A stretch of DNA of 64,000 nt, from contig NZ_JASKYM010000003.1 of NCBI RefSeq assembly GCF_030131845.1, positions 1 through 64,000 on the forward strand, in the 5' to 3' direction. The DNA is from Romboutsia sedimentorum. GTDB lineage: Bacteria; Bacillota; Clostridia; Peptostreptococcales; Peptostreptococcaceae. Position numbers and translations under genes: made by a program. The notes beneath the pieces are model-generated. The model was not told where the DNA came from. It saw nothing but the letters and a program-made list of their open reading frames with translations, and searched no databases. Positions 10,079-18,134 of this stretch are shown here, piece after piece; the first letter of the stretch is position 1; the number at the start of each line of letters is the position of its first letter.

Positions 10079-11020
10079 TTACTTACCTCCCGCTAAACGT
10101 ATTCTAGGATCTATTACACCGTAAAGAATATCAACTATCAATATGACTGCTATATAAAAAGCACTATATACTATAGCAACTCCTGATATTATAAATAAGT
10201 CATTTGTAGTTATTGCGTTTACTAGTAAATCACCTATACCTGGAACAGCAAAAACTTTTTCAACAACTAAAGAACCTGTAAGTAATCCTGCCGCTAATGG
10301 TCCCAAAACTGTTATAACGGGTATTAAAGCATTTCTAAGTGCATGTTTCATTATAACTGTACCTTTACTTAAACCTTTTGCTTTTGCAGTAATTATATAA
10401 TCAGAATTTAAAACTTCAACAAGCTCAGTTCTAGTAAAACGAGCAACACTTGATATTGTAAAGAATGATAATGCTAGAGATGGAAGTATCGTCCATACAT
10501 ATCTAAAATCAGATCCTAACGGAACTCCCCAAGTTATAGGTAAAATATTAGATTTAGTACCTATATATAATTGGAGTGAGGCAGCAAATACAAATGAAGG
10601 TACCGAAACTCCTATTACAGATATAATAGTACAAGTATAATCCCAAATCGTGTTTCGTTTAAGTGCTGCAATAATTCCAAGTACTAGACCAACAATAGTA
10701 CCAAAGATTAAAGATTGAGCACCAAGCATAGCAGAAGGACCTATACGAATACTTATAATATCCTCAACTTTTTGATTAGCTTGCTTAAATGAAGTACCTA
10801 ACTTACCTTGGAATACACCAGTCAAATATCTAAAATACTGAACTGGAACTGGTTCATCTAAACCATACTGACTTTCTAATTGAGCTATTTGTTGTGCATT
10901 TAACTTTTGCTCATTAAATGGAGTACCTGGAAGAAGCCTTACTAAGAAAAAAGTAACCGAGATGACAACAAATAATGTGATAAACATGTATAAAATACGT
11001 TTCATTATATAGCGAAACAC
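10079..11020 (-). CDS. oppB: Oligopeptide ABC transporter permease OppB
   Basis: This is the first gene of the opp operon and the second permease half. The protein of 313 residues starts with a transmembrane helix (MKRILYMFITLFVVISVTFF) and has six helices in all. The coupling loop TAKAKGLSKGTVIMKHALRN is typical of the OppB/DppB family. I placed the start at GTG 11020 because a run of G residues ends 7 bases upstream; a longer in-frame start at 11053 would place this ribosome binding site inside the gene. The substrate-binding partner is not in this operon; the nearest candidate is the permuted OppA divergently encoded at 11757. Confidence 0.93.
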   Translation of the reverse strand: MFRYIMKRILYMFITLFVVISVTFFLVRLLPGTPFNEQKLNAQQIAQLESQYGLDEPVPVQYFRYLTGVFQGKLGTSFKQANQKVEDIISIRIGPSAMLGAQSLIFGTIVGLVLGIIAALKRNTIWDYTCTIISVIGVSVPSFVFAASLQLYIGTKSNILPITWGVPLGSDFRYVWTILPSLALSFFTISSVARFTRTELVEVLNSDYIITAKAKGLSKGTVIMKHALRNALIPVITVLGPLAAGLLTGSLVVEKVFAVPGIGDLLVNAITTNDLFIISGVAIVYSAFYIAVILIVDILYGVIDPRIRLAGGK

Positions 11021-11179
11021 CGCTAATCCCCCCCTTTTTTTAATTGATAACATTTAAAAACTATAAACTATCTACTTTTGAATAATTAAAACTATTAAAA
11101 AATAGTATCTCAAGAAAGTCATAATGAGATTTCGTTAGTAGATAAAATTGTTAATAGATAAAATAATAGTTTTATATAA

Positions 11180-11542
11180 TTATGATATTGAAATAAAACT
11201 TATGACAAGAGAAACTGAAGAAATTATTAAACCACATAACAGTAAATTATTAGTAAGGAAGAAATTATTTTCCCTATGAGTATAATCATCTATTGTAATA
11301 TCATTATCATCACACAATGATCCTTTTCTTCTTTGAAGTTGTTGACCTAACTTATTAAATGCGTATATAGTTATATTAAAAAATCCTTTTTCCCATATAA
11401 AACACATTGCACCAAATAGAAAATAAATCATTCCGATAGTAAATACGCAGTTTATAAAAGAAAATCTACTAAAACCACTAAAAATAGAATAAATTGTGCT
11501 GGAAATTAGATTAAATGCAAGTAGTATAGAAAAATGTTTCAT
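11180..11542 (-). CDS. Small membrane protein, DUF3899-like
   Basis: This protein has 120 residues and four predicted hydrophobic segments: three in the first 60 residues and one at the extreme C-terminus. The middle holds a short hydrophilic stretch (GQQLQRRKGSLCDDND...). The arrangement, including WEKGFFNITIYAFNKLG, resembles the DUF3899 family of small Firmicutes membrane proteins, whose function is unknown. ATG 11542 is chosen because GAGGTGGTGAC lies just upstream. It sits between oppB and the divergent oppA-type gene. A role in peptide uptake is possible only by position; it could equally be unrelated. Confidence 0.6.
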   Translation of the reverse strand: MKHFSILLAFNLISSTIYSIFSGFSRFSFINCVFTIGMIYFLFGAMCFIWEKGFFNITIYAFNKLGQQLQRRKGSLCDDNDITIDDYTHRENNFFLTNNLLLCGLIISSVSLVISFISIS

Positions 11543-11756
11543 TTTGTCACCACCTCTAAAATTATTTATTAGTCTAATTGTAGTGACATAGTGATGGAAT
11601 ATCAAGTAAAAATTTAAAAAAACATATAATTTTTTTTATCTTAAAAAAAATCAGAAAATTTAAAAAAACAGATGATTTTTAATCAAAAATACTATACAAT
11701 AAATTTTAAATATATAAGTTTATTTGTTAACAGCAAAAAATGGGAGGGTGATTGTT

Positions 11757-13391
11757 ATGTTTTTAAAAAGAAAATTAACAGTAATGGCAACAGTAGCTTT
11801 ACTAAGCACAAGTTTGCTATCTGGATGTAGTAGTTCAGGTGGAAGCGGAGGTGCAGCTACTCCAGAAGAGGTTCTTGCTAACAAAAACGCAAGAAATGCT
11901 TTGGCTATGGCTATAGATAAGCAAGCCTTATGTGATGTTATATTAAATAATGGATCACAGCCTATGAATAGATATACACCTGAGAAGTTAGCAAAAGATA
12001 ATGGTAAGGATTATGGAGATCTTACTAAAGATATGGGATTTGATTTTGATGAAGAAGCTGCAAAAAAAGCTTGGGATAAAGCAAAAGAAGAAGTTGGATT
12101 TGATACTGTAGAACTTGAGTTATTAACATTTGACCATGACTCAGGAAAGAGAACAGGGGAGTTTGTACAAAGTGAATTAGCTGATTTAGAAGGTTTAACA
12201 GTAAAAGTTACTAATCTACCTTTTGAGCAAAAATTAGAAAGAGAAACTAATGGAGATTTTGATATAGCATTCTCAGGATGGGGAGCTGATTATCCAGATC
12301 CATTATCATTCTTATCAACTATGAAAACAGGAAATCAATTCTCTAAACAAACAGGATACAAGAGTGCAGAGTTTGATAAATTAGTTGATGAAGCTTCTAA
12401 ATTACCAACAACTGAAGCTTATGCTAAATATGCAGAGGCTGAAAAAATGATGCTATCTGATGGATTCTTAGCTCCATTATTCCAAAAAGGTGCTTCTTAT
12501 TTAGAAAAACCATATGTATCTGGAATAGTAAATAACACTTGGGGAGCGGATTTCACATACACATATGCTGATGTAGATAACAAAGATAAAGTTCTTAACT
12601 TAGCAACATCATCAGATATACCATCTCTTGATGTTAGTAAATCAACAGATCAATCATCTTTCCAAACTATGAACACTACAATGGAAGGTTTAACAAGAAT
12701 AGATGAAAAAGGTAAAGTAAAACCAGGTGTTGCAGAATCATGGAAAGCTTCAGAAGATGGATTAACTTGGACTTTTAAATTAAGAGATAACTCTAAATGG
12801 TCAAATGGAGACCCTGTAACAGCTAAGGATTTTGAATATTCTTGGAAGAGAACTTTAACTCCTGAAACAGCATCTGAGTATGGATACATAATGGCCGACA
12901 TAGTCGGTGCAACTGAAGCACCAGACAAAGGTGTAGATAAAGTAGGAGTAAAAGCAATTGATGATAAAACTTTAGAAGTTAAATTAACTAGACCAGTTTC
13001 ATACTTTGCAGAGTTGATGTCATTCCAAGTATTCTTCCCACAAAATGAAAAATTCGTTGAGTCTTGTGGAGAAAAATATGGAACAGGTGTAGACTACCAA
13101 GTTTATAATGGACCATTTACACTAAAAACTTGGAAAATGGAAGATCAATTCTCAATGGAGAAAAACCCTGATTACTGGGATGCAGCTAACGTTAAGTTAA
13201 ATAAAATAAATAATAAAGTAGTTAAAGAAACAGGAGCAGAAGTTAGTTTATATGAAGATGGCCAAATAGATAGAGCCGCATTAACTGCTGACTATGTTGA
13301 TAAATATAAAGATAATAAAGAATTTAAAACTAGAGAATCAGCATCTACATTTATGTTACAAGTAAATGGTGGAAGAGGTACTAGTAAATAA
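11757..13391 (+). CDS. oppA: OppA-type peptide-binding lipoprotein with circularly permuted lobes
   Basis: This is an extracellular solute-binding protein (SBP_bac_5 family) that should deliver peptides to OppBCDF. The 544-residue protein begins with a lipoprotein signal, lipobox LSGC with Cys24, and a Ser/Gly linker. Residues about 39-275 then match the C-terminal part of OppA: LANKNARNALAMAIDK aligns with E. coli FNDVRVRTALKLGMDRD near its residue 300, and AEKMMLSDGFLAPLF and GADFTYTYAD are its natural C-terminus. Residues about 276-544 match the natural N-terminal part: DKVLNLATSSDIPSLD, then the family signature KWSNGDPVTAKDF at about 346-358 instead of near 90-110, ending FMLQVN. So the two parts are swapped in one uninterrupted frame, joined by about four residues. 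GGGAGGGTG precedes ATG 11757. A strong terminator follows. Total length is normal. Confidence 0.9.
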   Translation: MFLKRKLTVMATVALLSTSLLSGCSSSGGSGGAATPEEVLANKNARNALAMAIDKQALCDVILNNGSQPMNRYTPEKLAKDNGKDYGDLTKDMGFDFDEEAAKKAWDKAKEEVGFDTVELELLTFDHDSGKRTGEFVQSELADLEGLTVKVTNLPFEQKLERETNGDFDIAFSGWGADYPDPLSFLSTMKTGNQFSKQTGYKSAEFDKLVDEASKLPTTEAYAKYAEAEKMMLSDGFLAPLFQKGASYLEKPYVSGIVNNTWGADFTYTYADVDNKDKVLNLATSSDIPSLDVSKSTDQSSFQTMNTTMEGLTRIDEKGKVKPGVAESWKASEDGLTWTFKLRDNSKWSNGDPVTAKDFEYSWKRTLTPETASEYGYIMADIVGATEAPDKGVDKVGVKAIDDKTLEVKLTRPVSYFAELMSFQVFFPQNEKFVESCGEKYGTGVDYQVYNGPFTLKTWKMEDQFSMEKNPDYWDAANVKLNKINNKVVKETGAEVSLYEDGQIDRAALTADYVDKYKDNKEFKTRESASTFMLQVNGGRGTSK

Positions 13392-13403
13392 TATGAAATA
13401 GGA

Positions 13404-13456
13404 AAAACGCATAACTAATAGTAGGTAATTCTACATTAGTTATGCGTTTTTTTTAT
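13404..13456 (+). terminator. Terminator after the oppA-type gene
   Basis: AAAACGCATAACTAAT pairs with ATTAGTTATGCGTTTT, with an inner GTAG/CTAC extension, followed by a long T-tract. It lies 12 bases after the stop codon. Confidence 0.9.
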
Positions 13457-13463
13457 TTTTGGG

Positions 13464-13469
13464 TATAAT
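13464..13469 (+). promoter_or_regulatory. Probable -10 box of uvrC
   Basis: TATAAT preceded by TTGGG lies 33 bases before the uvrC start and just beyond the oppA terminator. The -35 region would fall in the T-tract of that terminator and is not recognisable. Confidence 0.45.
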
Positions 13470-13501
13470 TAAAATATAATTCATAAAATGGAGGCAATAA
13501 A

Positions 13502-15313
13502 TTGTTTGATATACAGCAACATTTAAAAAATCTACCAGCAAAGCCTGGTGTATATTTAATGAAAGATAAGAACGACAATATAATATATGTAGGAAAGGCA
13601 ATATCTTTAAAAAATAGAGTAAGACAATATTTTCAATCATCAAAAAATCATTCTTCGAAGGTAGTATCTATGGTTAAAAATATTAATAAATTTGAATATA
13701 TAATTACCGATTCTGAACTTGAAGCTTTGATACTTGAATGTAATTTAATAAAACAATACAGACCCAAATACAATATTTTACTTAGAGATGATAAAACATA
13801 CCCATATATAAAAGTAACGATAAATGAAGAGTATCCAAGGGTGTTAAAGGTAAGAAGAGTTATAAAGGATAAGGCAAAATACTTCGGACCGTACACTAAC
13901 ACTGGAGCAGTAAACGATACATTAGAAATAATAAGAAATACTTATCCAATTAGAACTTGTAATATTGATATTCAAAAATCAATAAAAAATAAAATGAGAC
14001 CATGTTTAAATTTGCATATAAAAAAATGTGTGGGCCCTTGTGTAGGCAATGTTGATAAGGATGAATATAACAAAATGGTAGAAGAAATTATATTATTTTT
14101 ATCTGGAAAAGAAGAAAAGCTTATAGAACTTCTAAAAGAAAAAATGAAGAAATGTGCTATGGATTTTAATTTTGAAGATGCTGCTATTTATAGAGATAAA
14201 ATAAAAAGCTTAGAAGATATGATGCAAAAACAAAAAATAGATACTACTACTTCTGATTTAAATCAAGATATAATAGCTATGGCAAGAGCTAATGATGAAG
14301 CTTGTGTTCAAGTATTCTTTGTTAGGAATGGAAAGATAGTAGGTAGAGAACATTTTATATTAGAAGGCACTATGGAAATCGAAAAAGCAGCAATACTAGG
14401 AACATTTATTAAACAATTTTATATGGAACAAGAGTATATACCAAAAGAATTAATAATAGAGGATGATATAGAGGATAGCTTTATACTTCAAGAGTGGTTG
14501 TCATCTAAAAAAGGTCAAAAGGTAATTATAAAAGTACCTCAAAAAGGCGAAAAAAGAAGTCTTATAGAAATGGTAAGAAAAAATGCTATAGAATATCTTG
14601 AAAAATTTTCAGATACAAACAAAAGAAAATATGAAAAGAGCATAGGTGCATTAGATGAATTAAAGGAAATACTAGGTTTAGAAAAAAGACCTAAAAGAAT
14701 TGAGTCTTTTGATATTTCTAATATACAAGGAGTAGATTCAATTGGATCTATGGTTGTATTTACAGATGGAAAAAAAGATAAAAAAGAATATAGAAGATAT
14801 AAAATAGAAACAGTAATAGGTCCTAATGATTATGATTCTATGGCAGAGATAGTTGACAGAAGAATTAAATATGGAAACTTACCAGATTTAATATTATTAG
14901 ATGGAGGAAAAGGGCAAGTTAGTGCAGTAAAAAAAGTATTAAAGTTGCATAATGTAGAAATTCCTCTATGGGGAATGTATAAGGACGATAAACATAGAAC
15001 AAAAGGGCTTATTTCCCAGGAAAAGCAAATAGAGCTAGATAAAACTAGTAATTTGTATAGGTTTGTCGCAGGTATTCAAGAAGAAGTTCATAATTATGCT
15101 ATAACGTATCATAGAAGTTTGAGAAATAAATCTTTGACAAAATCAGTTCTAGATGATATACAAGGAATAGGTGAGAAAAGAAAAAAAGCTTTATTAAATC
15201 ACTTTAAAGATATAGAAAATATAAAAAAAGCTACTTTTGAAGAATTGTTAGAAGTAGACGGAATGAACAAGAATTCTTGTAAAAGTGTATATAATTTTTT
15301 TAGAAAGGGATAA
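13502..15313 (+). CDS. uvrC: Excinuclease ABC subunit C
   Basis: UvrC makes both incisions during nucleotide excision repair. The 603-residue protein has the N-terminal GIY-YIG nuclease domain (KPGVYLMKDKND, then IIYVGKA), a Cys-rich segment near 160-180 (CLNLHIKKCVGPCVG), a UVR motif near 220-236 (FNFEDAAIYRDKIKSLE), an RNase H-like endonuclease domain beginning near RIESFDISNIQG, and two C-terminal helix-hairpin-helix motifs (LDDIQGIGEKRKKALL). The TTG start is supported by TGGAGG 7 bases upstream. No LexA-type box is visible here, unlike uvrBA. hprK starts 7 bases after the stop. Confidence 0.97.
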   Translation: MFDIQQHLKNLPAKPGVYLMKDKNDNIIYVGKAISLKNRVRQYFQSSKNHSSKVVSMVKNINKFEYIITDSELEALILECNLIKQYRPKYNILLRDDKTYPYIKVTINEEYPRVLKVRRVIKDKAKYFGPYTNTGAVNDTLEIIRNTYPIRTCNIDIQKSIKNKMRPCLNLHIKKCVGPCVGNVDKDEYNKMVEEIILFLSGKEEKLIELLKEKMKKCAMDFNFEDAAIYRDKIKSLEDMMQKQKIDTTTSDLNQDIIAMARANDEACVQVFFVRNGKIVGREHFILEGTMEIEKAAILGTFIKQFYMEQEYIPKELIIEDDIEDSFILQEWLSSKKGQKVIIKVPQKGEKRSLIEMVRKNAIEYLEKFSDTNKRKYEKSIGALDELKEILGLEKRPKRIESFDISNIQGVDSIGSMVVFTDGKKDKKEYRRYKIETVIGPNDYDSMAEIVDRRIKYGNLPDLILLDGGKGQVSAVKKVLKLHNVEIPLWGMYKDDKHRTKGLISQEKQIELDKTSNLYRFVAGIQEEVHNYAITYHRSLRNKSLTKSVLDDIQGIGEKRKKALLNHFKDIENIKKATFEELLEVDGMNKNSCKSVYNFFRKG

Positions 15314-15320
15314 ATATTAT

Positions 15321-16253
15321 ATGAATTTAGTCGACAAAGTTTCAATTAAAGATATGGCAAAAGATTTAGAGTTAGAGTCAGTATGTATGCCTGAGGATAA
15401 AGATTATTATGTATATTCTCAAGATATAAATCGCCCAGGATTGCAGTTTGCAGGGTGTTTTGAACATTTTGCACATGATAGAATACAAATAGTAGGAAAA
15501 GCAGAATATAATTATTTTAGTTATATAGATGAACAAACGAGAGCTAAAGTTTTAGATAAATTTTTTGCTCATGAGATACCTGCATTGGTAGTAACTAGAG
15601 ATTTAGAAGTTAAGCCTGATGTTATTAAATTTGCTAAAAAACATAATAGGGTAATTTTAACTACAAAAAGAAATACAACTAGGTTTATAAATAGACTATC
15701 TAACTATTTAGATGATAGACTAGCTCCCCATACAACACTACATGGAGTCTTAGTTGATGTATATGGAATAGGAGTGCTAATAAAAGGAGAAAGTAGTATA
15801 GGTAAATCAGAGACTGCACTAGAATTAGTTCAAAGAGGACATAGACTAGTAGCTGATGATGCTGTTGAAATAAGAAAGTTAGATGAAAGCATGTTGCTAG
15901 GTCAATCTCCAGAATTACTTAGACATTTTTTAGAAATAAGAGGAATTGGAATTATAGATGTAAGAAGTTTATATGGAGTAGGGGCAGTTAAAAATTCAAA
16001 GGGAATCGATTTAGTCGTACATTTAGAATCTTGGAATGAAGAGAAGTATTATGATAGACTAGGATTAGATAAAGAATATGAATCGATTTTAGAGATAAAA
16101 GTTGAAAAATTAGTTGTACCAGTTAAGCCAGGTAGAAATACTGCGATGGTAGTTGAAGTAGCAGCTATGAATTATAGACAAAAGAGAATGGGATATGATG
16201 CTGCTCAAGAATTTACAAAAAAATTATCTGATTTAATAGATACAAAAAAATAA
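15321..16253 (+). CDS. hprK: HPr kinase/phosphorylase
   Basis: HprK phosphorylates or dephosphorylates HPr on Ser46 according to glycolytic state and so drives CcpA-dependent carbon catabolite control. The 310-residue protein has Walker A GESSIGKSE at about 156-164, the HRLVADDAVEI acid motif after it, and the family signature EIRGIGIIDVRSLYGVGAV. The start ATG 15321 is preceded by AAAGGGA; a longer in-frame start would overlap uvrC and is rejected. Close spacing to uvrC suggests cotranscription. It is one of several carbon-flux regulators in the window, with rapZ and yvcK. Confidence 0.97.
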   Translation: MNLVDKVSIKDMAKDLELESVCMPEDKDYYVYSQDINRPGLQFAGCFEHFAHDRIQIVGKAEYNYFSYIDEQTRAKVLDKFFAHEIPALVVTRDLEVKPDVIKFAKKHNRVILTTKRNTTRFINRLSNYLDDRLAPHTTLHGVLVDVYGIGVLIKGESSIGKSETALELVQRGHRLVADDAVEIRKLDESMLLGQSPELLRHFLEIRGIGIIDVRSLYGVGAVKNSKGIDLVVHLESWNEEKYYDRLGLDKEYESILEIKVEKLVVPVKPGRNTAMVVEVAAMNYRQKRMGYDAAQEFTKKLSDLIDTKK

Positions 16254-16257
16254 AAAT

Positions 16258-16300
16258 AAGAGAGGATAAAGATTATAAAAATAATCTTTATCCTCTCTTT
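16258..16300. terminator. Bidirectional terminator between hprK and hydA
   Basis: AAGAGAGGATAAAGATTAT pairs fully with ATAATCTTTATCCTCTCTT around an AAAA loop: 19 base pairs, between two convergent genes. Confidence 0.85.
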
Positions 16301-16320
16301 AGTGTAGAATTTAATTAATA

Positions 16321-18114
16321 TTAAATAGTTGCATCTGCTTCTTTAGGAGAGCTACATTTACTATTATTTTTTTCATATACACAGCTCTTGTCAAAGTAGT
16401 GAGTATGAAGGTACTTATGAGCAGAATCTCCATATGGCTTTCCTAAGAAAGTATCATATAAAGTAATTATAGAAGGATTTTCATGAGATTTACGTAATTT
16501 TTTACTGCTGTCTATGTTATATAATCCTTTAGCTCTTTTTTTAACTACATCATAATCGCCATGATGATAAGGTTGACCTCCACCAGCAACACATCCACCA
16601 GGACAAGCCATTATTTCTATAATATGATATTTAGAATTACCCTTAGCAACGTCATCCATAACTTTTCTGGCATTTCCAAGACTGCTAACTGCACAAACAT
16701 TCACTATAGTTCCATCTACGTCTATACTAGCTTCTTTTATTCCTTCTAAACCTCTAACTTGAGTAAAGTTAACATCAGTTAATTCTTTATTAGTTACCCA
16801 TTCATATGCAGTACGAAGAGCAGCTTCTAAAACTCCTCCAGTAGCCCCGAATATATCAGCAGATCCAGTAGATTCTCCTAAAGGACTATCAAAACATTCT
16901 TCTTCAAGGTTTAATAAATCTATCCCAGATTCTTTTATCATTTTAGCTAGCTCTCTAGTAGTTATAGCTACATCAACATCAAGCACTTCCCCTTGACCTA
17001 GCTCACTTCTAGAACACTCATATTTTTTAGCAACACAAGGCATTACTGAAACAACATACATGTCTTTTGGATCTACGTTCATAACATTAGGTCCAAAGTA
17101 ATTTTTAGCTATAGCGCCAAACATCTCTTGAGGAGATTTACAGCTAGAAGGTAAATTTAATAATTGAGGATAATTATTTTCAACAAAGTTTATCCATGCA
17201 GGACAACAACTTGTTAATATTGGAAGATTATGATTTTCTTTAAGTCTGTGTAAAAACTCTGAAGCTTCTTCTAATATTGTAAGGTCGGCTGCAAAGTTTG
17301 TATCAAATACATGCTTAAATCCGATTGATCTTAAAGCTGCAACCATTTTACCAGTTGATATATCCCCAGGCTCTAAGCCGAATTCTTCACCTATTGCAAC
17401 TCTTACAGCAGGTGCAACTTGAACTACAACAGTTTTTTCATTTTGGCTTAGTGCATCCCACACCAATGGGATATTATTAACTTCAGTTAAAGCACCAGTT
17501 GGACAAACGGAGATACATTGACCGCAGTAAGTACACTCTGTATCAGATAAATTAGCATTAAAGAAAGTACCAACTTCAGTATTAAAACCTCTATTTATAC
17601 CAGATAAAACACCTACAGTTTGGATTTCATTACACATTGTTTCGCATCTTCTGCATAATATACATTTATCATGATTTTTAACTATAGATTTAGATGAGTT
17701 ATCTGTTGGAGTAGTGGATTGTTCTCCTTTAAATCTTATCTTTCTTATTCCTAAATCAGCAGCTATGCTTTGTAGTTCGCAGTTCCCGTTTTTTTCACAA
17801 GCAAGGCAATCTTGAGGATGGTCAGATAACAAAAGTTCAACAACATTTTTTCTGGCATTCAATGCTTCTTTAGTATTAGTTTGGACATTCATATTTTCTT
17901 TAACAAGAGTTCCACAGGCTGGAACTAAACCTCTACCAGCACTAACCATACACACACGACATGATGCACATTGATTAACCATGTTTATATCGCTCATATG
18001 CAAATGACAAAGATTAGGTATTTTAACATTTATATTTTTAGCAGCTTCTAAAATAGTAGTACCTTTAGGCACTGATACAGATTTTCCATTTATCGTTAAA
18101 TTAACTAAACTCAT
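16321..18114 (-). CDS. hydA: [FeFe]-hydrogenase catalytic subunit, bifurcating type (HydA/HymC)
   Basis: This subunit reduces protons with ferredoxin plus NADH through HydB and HydC, disposing of fermentation electrons. In 597 residues there is an N-terminal [2Fe-2S] domain (Cys36, 49, 52, 67), a His-ligated cluster site (HPQDCLACEKNGNCEL), two [4Fe-4S] ferredoxin motifs (CILCRRCETMC and CTYCGQCISVC), and the H-cluster motifs TSCCPAW, MPCVAKKYE and MACPGGCVAGGG. A small-subunit-like tail follows. The order hydC-hydB-hydA on the minus strand, with gaps of 13-20 bases, is the standard HydABC arrangement of electron-bifurcating enzymes. No export signal is seen, so it is cytoplasmic. Confidence 0.95.
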   Translation of the reverse strand: MSLVNLTINGKSVSVPKGTTILEAAKNINVKIPNLCHLHMSDINMVNQCASCRVCMVSAGRGLVPACGTLVKENMNVQTNTKEALNARKNVVELLLSDHPQDCLACEKNGNCELQSIAADLGIRKIRFKGEQSTTPTDNSSKSIVKNHDKCILCRRCETMCNEIQTVGVLSGINRGFNTEVGTFFNANLSDTECTYCGQCISVCPTGALTEVNNIPLVWDALSQNEKTVVVQVAPAVRVAIGEEFGLEPGDISTGKMVAALRSIGFKHVFDTNFAADLTILEEASEFLHRLKENHNLPILTSCCPAWINFVENNYPQLLNLPSSCKSPQEMFGAIAKNYFGPNVMNVDPKDMYVVSVMPCVAKKYECSRSELGQGEVLDVDVAITTRELAKMIKESGIDLLNLEEECFDSPLGESTGSADIFGATGGVLEAALRTAYEWVTNKELTDVNFTQVRGLEGIKEASIDVDGTIVNVCAVSSLGNARKVMDDVAKGNSKYHIIEIMACPGGCVAGGGQPYHHGDYDVVKKRAKGLYNIDSSKKLRKSHENPSIITLYDTFLGKPYGDSAHKYLHTHYFDKSCVYEKNNSKCSSPKEADATI

Positions 18115-18134
18115 TGATATCCCCCCTAACCAAA

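Noticed and set aside
11757-13391. OppA-type gene as a frameshifted or broken pseudogene
   Set aside because: The frame is uninterrupted over 544 codons, with signal peptide, both lobes, ribosome binding site and terminator intact; only the lobe order is abnormal.
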